Under the pieces are notes generated by a model, which had not been told where the DNA came from, did not search any database, and saw nothing but the letters and a program-made list of their open reading frames with translations. Made by a program: the position numbers and the translations under genes. Shown here one piece after another: positions 45,101-52,596 of a stretch of DNA of 64,000 bases. This DNA comes from Polaribacter butkevichii (GTDB lineage Bacteria; Bacteroidota; Bacteroidia; Flavobacteriales; Flavobacteriaceae): positions 2,623,001 to 2,687,000 of the forward strand of contig NZ_CP150661.1 of assembly GCF_038024105.1 (NCBI RefSeq), written 5' to 3'. Every line of letters begins with the position of its first letter. The first letter of the stretch is position 1.

Positions 45101-45528
45101 TAAATGGTGAAATATACGAGATTTATAAGCAACAAAGTTTATTAAGAAACGAACTTCAAAACCAAATAAAACTATCTGAAAATTCTAACAAAGCTATCAA
45201 TACAGAAGCAAGAAAGGCTTTAAAAAAGATGGAAGAACTAGAAAATGAAATTTTAGAGAAAGGTTTCAATGGTGCTACATTACAAAAAATGCAGCAATTA
45301 AATTATCAATTATTAAAATTAAAGGATGCGAATTTAGAACAAGGAGAAGATGAAAAAAGAAAATCTAATGCTAGTTTAAATAGGTTTAAAAAAAGAAATA
45401 TTAAGGCTTTAGAATTTAAAAAGCAGTTTTACAATCAAACAGAGATATTAAACAGACAATCATTACCTTTGCAGCAAATTTATAAGAATAAAGTTAGGGC
45501 ATATTTTTCTAACATAAAGAAAGAGTAG
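42127..45528 (+). CDS. DUF4175-family large membrane/coiled-coil protein
   Basis: The 1133-residue protein has two transmembrane helices near the start (about 25-75), a third at about 153-170 (YAIVPILIWLITLFTGG), and then Ig-like beta modules to about 490. A very long charged coiled coil runs to about 830 (ENSIQKQKKQQKDLEKVQENL onwards). A Lys/Gly-rich low-complexity stretch (about 900-985, GKKGKGKG and repeated GKNGKNG) and a final helical block follow. It matches DUF4175 proteins seen next to ybeY in Flavobacteria; their function is unknown, possibly envelope structural. ybeY starts 3 bases later, so the two are co-transcribed. Confidence 0.85.
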   Translation: MALLINIEEKLHQFTRKYYTSELIKGGILFISLGFLYFFFTVFIEYFLWLKPTARTILFWLFLGVELFLLIRFILMPIFKLIGLRKGISDEESSKIIGSHFPEVQDKLLNILQLKKNTNQTDLLLASINQKSEELQPIPFVKAVDFTKNKKYLKYAIVPILIWLITLFTGGNDKISQSFHRVVNHNTVYNPPAPFLFLIKNLDLKVIQGKSISILVETQGKVVPSEVQIHFENQQYFLENNKNGVFSYTFSDVQKPIDFFIEANGVQSQEYKIEVIQTPTINTISLDINYPRYLKKKNETVKNSGNIIVPEGTTITWKVSTNKTDFVAFINNDKRTFFELISDNHFKYSKYIKNPINYQIASSNKNLKDFENLQFSVDVIKDEFPIISIQSNMDSIVNSTPLFAGKISDDYGLKKLQLVYYNNQQPENLRTFDLPITNQNIQTFFYNFPDGLHIEEGINYELFFQVFDNDAVNGSKKTKSSVFKYRQKTEDEVGGELLENQKNTINNLENSIQKQKKQQKDLEKVQENLQGKKKINWNDKKKIEKFVERQNNYNKMMERQTEKLQENLSEKKEENDDLQNKKEELNKRIEELKKLDKQQKLLDEIQKMAEKLNKDDLLKKAKELSQQNKQQERSLERILELTKRFYVEQKTMQIADKIEKLSKKQEDLSSKKQDVLEKQKDIKKEFDAIKKELEELNKDNEKLKEPMELPDVEDEKEDIDSELKKSEENLSKEKSSDAKQSQKKSSKKMKEMSVKMQKAMMEMEGESMEENMDDLRKILENLVTFSFKQESLMEKFDVISTSHPDFGKDLKKQNELKTYFEHIDDSLYVLSMRLPKISAKIKDDLSTAHYNLEQSLEHFSENMFSNGISNQRYVMTSVNNLADYLSNILSSMQNSMSMKMGKGKKGKGKGFSLPDLIKKQGDLSEKMKNGMKKGSKPGDKKGDGKEGEKGTKPGDKGKSGKQGKGGEAGENGKNGKNGKGGKGSEGNANDDLNGEIYEIYKQQSLLRNELQNQIKLSENSNKAINTEARKALKKMEELENEILEKGFNGATLQKMQQLNYQLLKLKDANLEQGEDEKRKSNASLNRFKKRNIKALEFKKQFYNQTEILNRQSLPLQQIYKNKVRAYFSNIKKE

Positions 45529-45530
45529 AG

Positions 45531-45941
45531 ATGGTTACTTTTAATTACGAAACAGAATTTGAGTTAAAAGATGAGAATCTTTTAGAATATTGGATTGATA
45601 CTGTGGTGTCCAATAAAGGTTTTAGCTTAGGAGAATTAAATTATATTTTTTGTGATGATGAGTATCTTCATAAATTAAATGTTGAATTTTTACAGCACGA
45701 TACTTTAACAGATGTTATCAGTTTTGATAATACTTTAGGTAAGTTAATTAGTGGAGATATTTATATTTCTGTAGAAAGAGTTGCTGATAATGCTAAAGAT
45801 TTTGAGGTTTCTTTTGTTAATGAATTGCATAGAGTTATGATTCATGGGGTTCTACATTACATGGGCTTAAAAGATAAAACAGAAGAAGAAAAAAAAGTAA
45901 TGAGAAATGCAGAAGATGAAGCACTTTCTCAGTTCAAATAA
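45531..45941 (+). CDS. ybeY: Endoribonuclease YbeY (rRNA maturation)
   Basis: YbeY is a zinc-dependent endoribonuclease needed for 16S rRNA 3'-end maturation and ribosome quality control. The family block TDVISFDNTLG and the zinc-site helix HRVMIHGVLHYMG are clear. His105 and His109 are present, but the third ligand of the canonical H-x3-H-x5-H motif is Asp115 (sequence LKDKT), a pattern I believe is usual in Bacteroidota, where the region reads GYKDK. Its 136 residues are typical. It lies 3 bases after the DUF4175 gene and 49 bases before mnmG, with a parS-like palindrome in between. Confidence 0.94.
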   Translation: MVTFNYETEFELKDENLLEYWIDTVVSNKGFSLGELNYIFCDDEYLHKLNVEFLQHDTLTDVISFDNTLGKLISGDIYISVERVADNAKDFEVSFVNELHRVMIHGVLHYMGLKDKTEEEKKVMRNAEDEALSQFK

Positions 45942-45966
45942 TTGATAATCAATAATATAAATACTA

Positions 45967-45982
45967 GGTTTCACGTGGAACT
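45967..45982. other. parS-like palindrome before mnmG
   Basis: The core GTTTCACGTGGAAC (45968-45981) closely matches the ParB-binding parS consensus TGTTNCACGTGAAACA. It lies in the 49-base ybeY-mnmG gap. Two related sites occur at 47888 and 49416. Confidence 0.65.
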
Positions 45983-45990
45983 ATAATATA

Positions 45991-47868
45991 ATGAGTTTAT
46001 TTTCAACAACATACGATGTTATTGTAGTAGGAGGTGGTCACGCTGGGAGTGAGGCTGCTGCAGCTGCTGCTAATATGGGTGCTCACACCTTGTTAATTAC
46101 AATGAATTTGCAGAATATTGCGCAAATGAGTTGTAACCCTGCAATGGGAGGAATTGCAAAAGGTCAGATAATAAGAGAAATTGATGCCTTAGGAGGGTAT
46201 AGTGGAATTGTTACTGATAAGACTGCTATTCAATTTAAAATGCTTAACAAATCTAAAGGACCTGCAATGTGGAGTCCTAGAGCACAATCTGACAGAATGC
46301 AATTTGCAGAATGTTGGAGAACGATGTTAGAGCAAACAGAAAATGTAGATTTTTATCAAGATTCTGTGAATGGTTTATTGTTTGATGGTAATAAAATTAT
46401 AGGAGTTAAAACTGCCTTAGGTTTAGAAATAAAAGCAAAAACTGTGGTAATTACTGCGGGTACTTTTTTAAATGGATTAATTCATATTGGTGATAAAAGT
46501 TTTGGAGGTGGTAGAGCAGGAGAAGGAGCTTCAACCGGAATTACAGAAGATTTAGTTGCTAAAGGTTTTGAATCTGGAAGAATGAAAACTGGAACACCGC
46601 CAAGAGTAGATGGTAGGTCTTTAGATTATTCTAAAATGATAGAGCAACCTGGTGATGAAATGACAGAAAAATTTTCTTATTTACCAACTACTAAACCTTT
46701 ACAAAAGCAACGTTCATGTTGGTTAACATATACTAATTTAGATGTGCACGATTTGTTGCGTACAGGGTTTGATAGATCACCAATGTTTAATGGTAGAATT
46801 AAATCTACAGGACCAAGATATTGTCCTTCGATAGAAGATAAGATAGATCGTTTTGCAACTAAAGATAGACATCAAATGTTTATTGAGCCAGAAGGTTGGA
46901 CTACTTGTGAAATGTATGTAAATGGATTTTCTACATCGCTTCCAGAAGATGTTCAGGATAAAGCTATTCGGTCTGTTGCAGGTTTCGAAAATGTAAAATT
47001 TTTAAGATATGGTTATGCTATAGAATATGATTATTTTCCGCCTACACAATTAAAACATTCTTTAGAAACTAAGATTATAGAGAACTTGTTTTTTGCAGGT
47101 CAGATAAACGGTACAACAGGGTATGAAGAAGCTGCTGCACAAGGTTTAATGGCAGGTGTAAATGCGGCTTTAAAAACGCAAGGAAAAGATCCTTTTATTT
47201 TAAAAAGAAATGAAGCTTATATAGGTGTTCTGGTAGATGATTTAATAACAAAAGGTACAGAAGAGCCTTACAGAATGTTTACGTCTAGAGCAGAATATAG
47301 AACGCTTTTAAGACAGGATAATGCAGATTTAAGATTAACACCAATTGGTTATAAATTAGGATTAGCTTCTAAAGAAAGATTAGATAGAGTTGTAGAAAAA
47401 CAAGAAAAAGCAGATTTATTAATTCAGTTTTTACAGAATACAAGTGTAAAAGAAGCAGAGATAAATCCTATTTTAGAAGCTAAAAATTTAGCCTTGATTA
47501 ATCAATCTATGAAGCTTTATAAAATTGCAGCGAGACCTCAATTAGAGTTTTCTGATTTTAAAAATATTAAGAAATTAAATACATTTTTAGAAGAAAATAA
47601 AATTGATAAAGAAGTTATTGAGCAAGCTGTAATCCATTTAAAGTATTCGGGGTATATAGAAAAAGAAAAGAATAATGCCGATAAATTAAATAGGTTAGAG
47701 AATGTTGTGATTCCTTCCAATTTTAATTATCAAAAAGTAAAATCTCTTTCGTTTGAAGCGAGAGAAAAGTTGAGTAAAATTCAACCTACCTCAATCTCAC
47801 AAGCTAGTAGAATTAGTGGTGTTTCACCCAGCGACATTTCTGTTCTTTTAGTTTATATGGGGAGATAA
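45991..47868 (+). CDS. mnmG: tRNA uridine-5-carboxymethylaminomethyl modification enzyme MnmG
   Basis: MnmG (GidA) works with MnmE and FAD to install the cmnm5 group on U34 of several tRNAs. The FAD motif VVGGGHAGSEAA is at the N-terminus, followed by MSCNPAMGGIAKGQI, GTFLNGLIHIG, and the conserved GQINGTTGYEEAAAQGLMAG. The C-terminal MnmE- and tRNA-binding domain is complete (LSFEAREKLSKIQPTSISQASRISGVSPSDI). Its 625 residues are standard. The 3' end of this gene was copied into the downstream duplication (remnant at about 49298-49397). Confidence 0.96.
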   Translation: MSLFSTTYDVIVVGGGHAGSEAAAAAANMGAHTLLITMNLQNIAQMSCNPAMGGIAKGQIIREIDALGGYSGIVTDKTAIQFKMLNKSKGPAMWSPRAQSDRMQFAECWRTMLEQTENVDFYQDSVNGLLFDGNKIIGVKTALGLEIKAKTVVITAGTFLNGLIHIGDKSFGGGRAGEGASTGITEDLVAKGFESGRMKTGTPPRVDGRSLDYSKMIEQPGDEMTEKFSYLPTTKPLQKQRSCWLTYTNLDVHDLLRTGFDRSPMFNGRIKSTGPRYCPSIEDKIDRFATKDRHQMFIEPEGWTTCEMYVNGFSTSLPEDVQDKAIRSVAGFENVKFLRYGYAIEYDYFPPTQLKHSLETKIIENLFFAGQINGTTGYEEAAAQGLMAGVNAALKTQGKDPFILKRNEAYIGVLVDDLITKGTEEPYRMFTSRAEYRTLLRQDNADLRLTPIGYKLGLASKERLDRVVEKQEKADLLIQFLQNTSVKEAEINPILEAKNLALINQSMKLYKIAARPQLEFSDFKNIKKLNTFLEENKIDKEVIEQAVIHLKYSGYIEKEKNNADKLNRLENVVIPSNFNYQKVKSLSFEAREKLSKIQPTSISQASRISGVSPSDISVLLVYMGR

Positions 47869-47887
47869 ATTAAAAAAAAATTGCTAG

Positions 47888-47903
47888 TGTTCCTCGTGGA
47901 ACA
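47888..47903. other. parS-like palindrome, duplication copy 1
   Basis: TGTTCCTCGTGGAACA is a near-perfect 16-base palindrome, related to parS (TGTTCCACGTGGAACA would be the symmetrical form). It lies between mnmG and the methyltransferase gene. The same 16 bases, in a 23-base perfectly conserved block, recur 1528 bases downstream at 49416-49431. Confidence 0.65.
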
Positions 47904-47925
47904 TGTTATATAAAAAAGAAAAATT

Positions 47926-48783
47926 ATGGGGGAAAAAAGAGGGCTTCACAAAAGGTTAGTGCCTTTTTTAAATTGTAAAGATTTTACGGTATCTGACGAA
48001 ACGTACGAGGTAATGTTTAATAAAGAGTACGATATGTTGGTGACTTCACCTGTGCCTATAGATTTAGAAAATTACTATAAAAGCGAAAATTATATTTCGC
48101 ATACCGATAGTAAAAAATCGATTATGGATAAAGTGTATCAATCTGTAAAAAACATTACCTTAAAAAGAAAATTAGATTTAATTAATTCTTTTAAAACACC
48201 TTCGAAAAACATTTTAGATGTAGGCGCGGGGACAGGCGATTTTTTAAAAATATGTGCAGCTAACAATTGGTCTGTATCTGGTGTAGAACCAAATGCTGAT
48301 GCAAGAAATATAGCAAAAGAGAAAGGGGTTAATTTAAAGAAAGAATTACTGCAAATTGAAAATGAAAATTTTGATGTAATTACTCTTTGGCATGTTTTAG
48401 AACATGTAGAAAATTTATCTGATTATATTTTAAATTTAAAAGAATTACTTTCTGACAATGGACGGCTAATTATTGCTGTACCTAATCATAAAAGTGATGA
48501 TGCCAAATATTATAAAGAGTATTGGGCTGCTTTTGATGTTCCAAGACATCTTTGGCATTTTTCACAAACTTCTATTCATAAAATATTTTCTGAAGAAAAT
48601 ATGATGGTAGAACAAACTTTACCTATGAAATTTGATTCTTATTATGTTTCGCTTTTAAGTGAAAAATATAAGACTGGTAAAATGAATCCTATTAAAGCTT
48701 TTCATAGAGGTTTTGTTTCAAATTTAAAAGCAAGAAGAACTTCTGAATATTCTTCTTTAACATATGTACTTAAAAAGCGTTAA
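47926..48783 (+). CDS. Class I SAM-dependent methyltransferase (intact copy)
   Basis: The 285-residue protein has a Rossmann-type methyltransferase core: motif I NILDVGAGTGDFLKICAAN near residues 95-113, acidic residue in VSGVEPNADA, and FDVITLWHVLEHVENL. It has the layout of the Methyltransf_23 proteins often found after mnmG in Flavobacteria. N-terminal residues 10-70 (LVPFLNCKDFTVSDETYEVMFN to YYKSENYISHTD) would form a pre-domain; in related proteins this part often has a zinc-binding cysteine set, of which only one Cys remains here. The substrate is unknown. A degraded tandem copy follows at 49452-50216. Confidence 0.88.
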   Translation: MGEKRGLHKRLVPFLNCKDFTVSDETYEVMFNKEYDMLVTSPVPIDLENYYKSENYISHTDSKKSIMDKVYQSVKNITLKRKLDLINSFKTPSKNILDVGAGTGDFLKICAANNWSVSGVEPNADARNIAKEKGVNLKKELLQIENENFDVITLWHVLEHVENLSDYILNLKELLSDNGRLIIAVPNHKSDDAKYYKEYWAAFDVPRHLWHFSQTSIHKIFSEENMMVEQTLPMKFDSYYVSLLSEKYKTGKMNPIKAFHRGFVSNLKARRTSEYSSLTYVLKKR

Positions 48784-48838
48784 AAATGATTTTAATTAAT
48801 GTTTAATAATTAAATAACGTAGTTGTTTAGAAAATATT

Positions 48839-48876
48839 AAAAACCTCTTAAAACGCTTGTTTTAGGAGGTTTTTTT
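48839..48876. terminator. Terminator after methyltransferase, copy 1
   Basis: AAAAACCTCTTAAAAC with GTTTTAGGAGGTTTTT (one G-T wobble), then a T run. The same hairpin, with different but still pairing changes, recurs at 50284-50318 in the second copy. It can act in both directions. Confidence 0.85.
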
Positions 48877-48915
48877 ATAGTTATTATTTATCGAATTTAT
48901 AAAAAAATATCAATT

Positions 48916-49203
48916 CTAATTATTTAGTAAATAAACATTAAAAAGTGTAGTTACAAAGTAGATATCTTTATATTTAGTTTTTGGATGTGCTTTTGCCAAA
49001 CTTTATTCGATAAACATAAAAAATTATATAGTTTTTAGAATGCGCTTTGTCTAATAAAAATTGTGTATGATTTTTAAAGTTAGGGTTTTCAAATACTTTT
49101 TTATAAAAAGTATATTTCTTTTCTGGTCTTCTATTTTTCTATGGAGTCTAACAAGTATGTAAGATTAAAATTTTCGTATTGTATCTAGATAGAGTTTCTC
49201 AAT
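48916..49203 (-). pseudogene. Decayed copy of the DoxX-like gene
   Basis: This minus-strand stretch aligns with the intact DoxX-like gene at 50361-50759. Shared blocks are TATTTAGTAAATAAACA at the 3' end, CTTTTGCCAAAC, AAATTATA, and near the 5' end AAGATTAAAAT with TCTAGATA-like sequence. The reading frame is destroyed by many substitutions and small indels, and about 90 bases from the middle of the gene are missing. It is the dead DoxX member of the tandem duplication. Confidence 0.75.
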
Positions 49204-49297
49204 AATTAGTTTTAATGCTGCTTTACACAGTAATAAAAAACTATTTTAAAGGAATCAAAAATTATAGGGGTGATTTATTTGCTGATGTATTTATTAA

Positions 49298-49397
49298 AAA
49301 GTAAAATTTATCCTACTTTAATATTACAAGTATGCTAGGTTTCTGAGTTTTTTTTGATAACATTTTTTTATACTATTGGTTTATATGTATGGATAAT
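49298..49397 (+). pseudogene. Remnant of the mnmG 3' end
   Basis: AGTAAAATTTATCCTAC, TTACAAG and TTGGTTTATATG...GGATAATTTA align in order with the last 100 or so bases of mnmG (AGTAAAATTCAACCTAC, TCACAAG, TTAGTTTATATGG, GATAAATTA). It marks the left end of the second duplication unit; the junction with the decayed DoxX copy lies at about 49205-49295. Confidence 0.6.
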
Positions 49398-49415
49398 TTA
49401 TAAAAAAAATGCTAG

Positions 49416-49431
49416 TGTTCCTCGTGGAACA
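49416..49431. other. parS-like palindrome, duplication copy 2
   Basis: TGTTCCTCGTGGAACA, identical to the site at 47888-47903, inside a block of 23 identical bases. The neighbouring methyltransferase copy has decayed heavily, so perfect conservation of this site suggests it is under selection. Confidence 0.65.
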
Positions 49432-49451
49432 TTTAATCAAAATAGAAACTT

Positions 49452-50216
49452 ATGGAAGAAAAAAAGGGCTTCAGAAAATATTAGAGCCTTTATTAAATTG
49501 TAAGAATTTTACGGTACCCGATGAAATTTATAAAGGAATGTTTTATGCAGAATATGATACGATTGTAACTTTACTTGTTCTTGTAGATTTATAAAACTAC
49601 TATAAAAGTGAAAATTATATTTTGCATACAGATCCTTAAAAATTGTTTATTGATAAAGTATATCAATCTGAAAAAAAATAGAAACCTAAAAGAAAGTCAA
49701 GTTTAATTAATTCTTTTAAAACTGCATAGAAAAGTATTTTAGATGTAGGGGAGGACACAAGAGATTTTTTTTAAAAGAAGATTTACTTCAGATAGGAAAA
49801 AAATTAAGTTAATTATATTTTGGTATGTTTTAGAACCTAAAGAAAATTTATCTGATTATATTTTATAAGTTAAAAGAATTACTTTCTGAAAACGGAATAT
49901 TAATTATTGCAGTGCCGAATGATAAAAAGTGATGATGCTAAATATTATAAAGAGTATTGGTTTGCTTTTGCTGTACCAAGACATCTTTGGCATTTTTCTT
50001 AAATTTCTATTCATAAAATATTTTATGAAGAGAATATGATTGTAGAGCAAATGTTACCAATGAAATTTGATTCTTATTGTGTTTCACTTTTAAGAGAGAA
50101 ATACAAAACCGGTAAAATGAATCTATGAAAGCTTTTCATAGAGGTTTTGTTTCAAATTTAAAAAGCAAGACCAATCTCTGAATACTCTTCTTAATTTACG
50201 GGCTTAAAAAGAGTTA
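49452..50216 (+). pseudogene. Decayed copy of the class I methyltransferase
   Basis: This stretch is collinear with the intact gene at 47926-48783. It starts with ATG at 49452 and reads MEEKKGF, then shifts frame and meets stops. Recognisable blocks remain throughout: TGTAAGAATTTTACGGTACC, TTTTAGATGTAGGGGAGGAC for motif I, AGACATCTTTGGCATTTTTC, and ATTTGATTCTTATTGTG. About 90 bases in the middle are lost. The duplicated unit keeps its upstream parS-like site and downstream hairpin. Confidence 0.9.
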
Positions 50217-50283
50217 AAAACGATTTTAAACAACTGTAATTAATATTTATTTATTTAATAGTGTTAGTTGTTTAAGAAAAATT

Positions 50284-50318
50284 AAAAACCTCTTAGAACG
50301 CTTGTTTTAAGAGGTTTT
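50284..50318. terminator. Terminator, copy 2 (between pseudogene and DoxX-like gene)
   Basis: AAAACCTCTTAGAAC pairs with GTTTTAAGAGGTTTT. It is now useful mainly for the convergent DoxX-like gene on the minus strand. Confidence 0.8.
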
Positions 50319-50360
50319 GTTATAAATATTATTTATTAACTTATTTAAATTCTATCAATT

Positions 50361-50759
50361 TTAACTATTTAGTAAATAAACACCACAAAGTGTAATGATA
50401 AAATAGACACCTAAAGACATCGCTCCTGGATAATCTTTTGCCAAACGTTGTCCTATTAGCATAAAAATTATACTAATCGCAGAAAGCTCTATTCCTAGTA
50501 AAGCAATTTCTTTTGTTTCTAAAGTATAAATTTTATATACTCCTACAATCATTAATGCTACCGCTGTAATTTCTATAACTAAAAGAATGGCTAATAAAAA
50601 TGGCACTCCATTTTTTAAAGGAGAGTTTTTAAAATGATCTTTTATATACAGTATGCTTCCTTTCCAATCTACAATTTTTTCGATGGCGGATATTAAATAA
50701 GTAATAATTAAAAAGAGTAAGATTAAAATTTCTGTAGGGTAGTTAGATAAAAAACGCAT
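50361..50759 (-). CDS. DoxX-like membrane protein (intact copy)
   Basis: The 132-residue protein has four transmembrane helices: EILILLFLIITYLISAIEKIVDW, VPFLLAILLVIEITAVALMIVGV, EIALLGIELSAISIIFMLIGQRLA and AMSLGVYFIITLCGVYLL. It matches the DoxX/DoxD-like family of small inner-membrane proteins, some of which are quinone-linked oxidoreductase subunits; function here is unknown. A dead paralogue is at 48916-49203. It is the last of a minus-strand run with the coiled-coil, VOC and dehydrogenase genes. Confidence 0.85.
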   Translation of the reverse strand: MRFLSNYPTEILILLFLIITYLISAIEKIVDWKGSILYIKDHFKNSPLKNGVPFLLAILLVIEITAVALMIVGVYKIYTLETKEIALLGIELSAISIIFMLIGQRLAKDYPGAMSLGVYFIITLCGVYLLNS

Positions 50760-50774
50760 AATTATTTCTCTTGA

Positions 50775-51206
50775 TTACTTTTTAAGAAGGCGTTGTAAAA
50801 AACTCTTCGATTTTTGTTTTATCTCCTTTATCTCTTCTTTAGCATCTTCTGTAAAATCTGCTAAATGTTCTGCAGCTTCTCCTACTAATTCAGATGCGTT
50901 TTCTTTAATTTCTTCAAAGGTATCTTTATTTTCTTCTGTAAATTGAGCTGCTTTTTGTTTGGCTAGTTCTGTAAATTCTTCTGTTTTCTGTTTTACTTTT
51001 TCTATATTTTCATCAGATAAAAAATCACTTACTTTTTCCTTAGCACTTTCTAGAACCTCTTTAGCATCCTCAACAAATTCTGTAGTTTTACTTTTTGCAA
51101 TTTCCGCAATTTTGTTAGCTTTTTCTGTTGTATTTTCTATGGTTTTTTTTGCTTCGTTTGTAATAGAATTAGCTGTTTCTTCTCTATTTTTCTTTTTTTC
51201 TGACAT
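50775..51206 (-). CDS. Amphipathic coiled-coil protein, LEA/YtxH-like
   Basis: This 143-residue, highly charged protein consists almost wholly of Lys/Glu/Ala helix with 11-residue-like periodicity (KTTEFVEDAKEVLESAKEKVSDFL, then KQKTEEFTELAKQKAAQFTEEN). It has no signal peptide or membrane segment. Such proteins resemble late-embryogenesis-abundant or YtxH-type stress proteins and apolipoprotein-like helices that bind membranes. It ends 15 bases before the DoxX-like gene, so the two are probably co-transcribed. The specific role is unknown. Confidence 0.78.
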   Translation of the reverse strand: MSEKKKNREETANSITNEAKKTIENTTEKANKIAEIAKSKTTEFVEDAKEVLESAKEKVSDFLSDENIEKVKQKTEEFTELAKQKAAQFTEENKDTFEEIKENASELVGEAAEHLADFTEDAKEEIKEIKQKSKSFLQRLLKK

Positions 51207-51227
51207 AATTTTAGATTAAGTTTAATA

Positions 51228-51614
51228 TTAAAGAAAGGCTTTGTCTATAGGTTCCCAAAGTTCAATTTTGTTTCCTTCGTTATCCAATATCCAACCAAAT
51301 TTACCGTAGTCATATTCTTCTATTTCACCTAAAATGGTAACGCCTTCTTTTTTTAATGCTACCAATAATTCAGCTAAATTTTCAACTCTGTAATTAAACA
51401 TAAAGTCTTTTTTTGAAGGTTTAAAATGATTGGTGTCTTTAGGAAAGGGACTCCATTGTGTAGAACATTTATTACCATCTTTATCTTTCCACCAAAAAGT
51501 ACAACCCCAATCGTCGGTGTTAAAACCTAAATGATTTTTATACCATTCTTTTGTTGCGTTTGTATCTTCAGTTTTAAAAAACACACCACCTATGCCTGTT
51601 ACTCTATTTTTCAT
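51228..51614 (-). CDS. VOC-family (glyoxalase/bleomycin-resistance fold) protein
   Basis: The 128-residue protein has the paired beta-alpha-beta-beta-beta modules of the VOC superfamily: GIGGVFFKTEDTNATKEWYKNHLGF opens the first, and MFNYRVENLAELLVALKKEGVTILGEIEEYDYGKFGWILDNEGNKIELWEP forms the second, ending with the metal-ligand Glu (IELWEP). The substrate is not predictable. It is the second gene of a minus-strand run behind the dehydrogenase gene. Confidence 0.9.
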   Translation of the reverse strand: MKNRVTGIGGVFFKTEDTNATKEWYKNHLGFNTDDWGCTFWWKDKDGNKCSTQWSPFPKDTNHFKPSKKDFMFNYRVENLAELLVALKKEGVTILGEIEEYDYGKFGWILDNEGNKIELWEPIDKAFL

Positions 51615-51642
51615 TTCTTTAAGTTTTTATAAAGATTAGAAA

Positions 51643-52581
51643 CTAGTAGAATTTTGCTTTAATTTTATCTACTATTGTTTGTGCCAATCTTTCTTTACTT
51701 TCAATTGTCCAACCTGCCACATGCGGAGATAGAAGCACTTGTTCTGATTGGATTAAATATTGAAAAGCTTCGGGCATTTTATCGTCGGAAAAAAGATTTT
51801 CGAAAGAAGCTTTTTCATATTCTAAAACATCTAAACCTGCGCCTAATATTTTACCTGATTTTAAAGCTGAAACTAAATCTTTTGTTACAACAGATTTTCC
51901 ACGAGCCGTATTTATCAACCAAAAACTCTTTTTAAACCCATTGATAAAATCAGTATTTATCATGTTTTTTGTCAGTTCAGTTTGCGGTGTGTGTAGACTT
52001 AAAATGGCTGCTTTTTCTTGTAATTCTTTTAATGAAACTTGTTTGCAATTTGCATCGCCAACATTTGGTTTTATATCATAACATAAAACTTCTACATCAA
52101 AACCACGTAATTTTTTTGCGAATGATTTTCCCATATTTCCGTAGCCAATTAACCCAACGGTTCTTCCGTCTAGCTCAATTCCTCGATTTTCTTCGCGCAA
52201 CCATTTGCCGTTTCTAACTTCTTTATCAGCTTTATTTAGCTTGTTAAATAGTGATAATAGCATACCTAAAGCGTGTTCTCCTACCGCATTTCTATTTCCT
52301 TCCGGAGCAGCAATTAATGTAATTCCTTTGCTTTCTGCGTACTCACAATCTATGTTTTCTAAACCTGCACCAACACGTCCAATAAACTTTAAGTTGGTAG
52401 CTTTGTCTAAAAATGCTTTATCAATAGAAAACCTGCTTCTAATAATAAAACCATCGTATAAATGAATTTTAGCTTCAATTTCTTCTTTAGAAGACGTATA
52501 ATCTTCATCGTTTTGATATCCTAAATCATTTAATTGATTTATTAAAAGTGCGTGGTTGGAGTCTAAGTGTAATATTTTCAA
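51643..52581 (-). CDS. D-isomer-specific 2-hydroxyacid dehydrogenase
   Basis: This 312-residue NAD-dependent enzyme is similar to phosphoglycerate/hydroxypyruvate dehydrogenases. The nucleotide motif GLIGYGNMGKSFAKKL is near residue 143, substrate-binding Arg is in NTARGKSVV, and the catalytic histidine is in LSPHVAGWT close to the end. It lacks the C-terminal ACT domain of long SerA forms, and 312 residues matches the short group. Serine synthesis is possible, but no serC is adjacent, so the substrate is left open. It heads a run with the VOC, coiled-coil and DoxX-like genes. Confidence 0.9.
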   Translation of the reverse strand: MKILHLDSNHALLINQLNDLGYQNDEDYTSSKEEIEAKIHLYDGFIIRSRFSIDKAFLDKATNLKFIGRVGAGLENIDCEYAESKGITLIAAPEGNRNAVGEHALGMLLSLFNKLNKADKEVRNGKWLREENRGIELDGRTVGLIGYGNMGKSFAKKLRGFDVEVLCYDIKPNVGDANCKQVSLKELQEKAAILSLHTPQTELTKNMINTDFINGFKKSFWLINTARGKSVVTKDLVSALKSGKILGAGLDVLEYEKASFENLFSDDKMPEAFQYLIQSEQVLLSPHVAGWTIESKERLAQTIVDKIKAKFY

Positions 52582-52596
52582 AGTAAGATTATTAGA

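Noticed and set aside
49409..49594. 61-codon frame at the start of the methyltransferase pseudogene
   Set aside because: It begins inside the parS-like region and follows the intact protein only after a frameshift, so it is a relic rather than a new gene.
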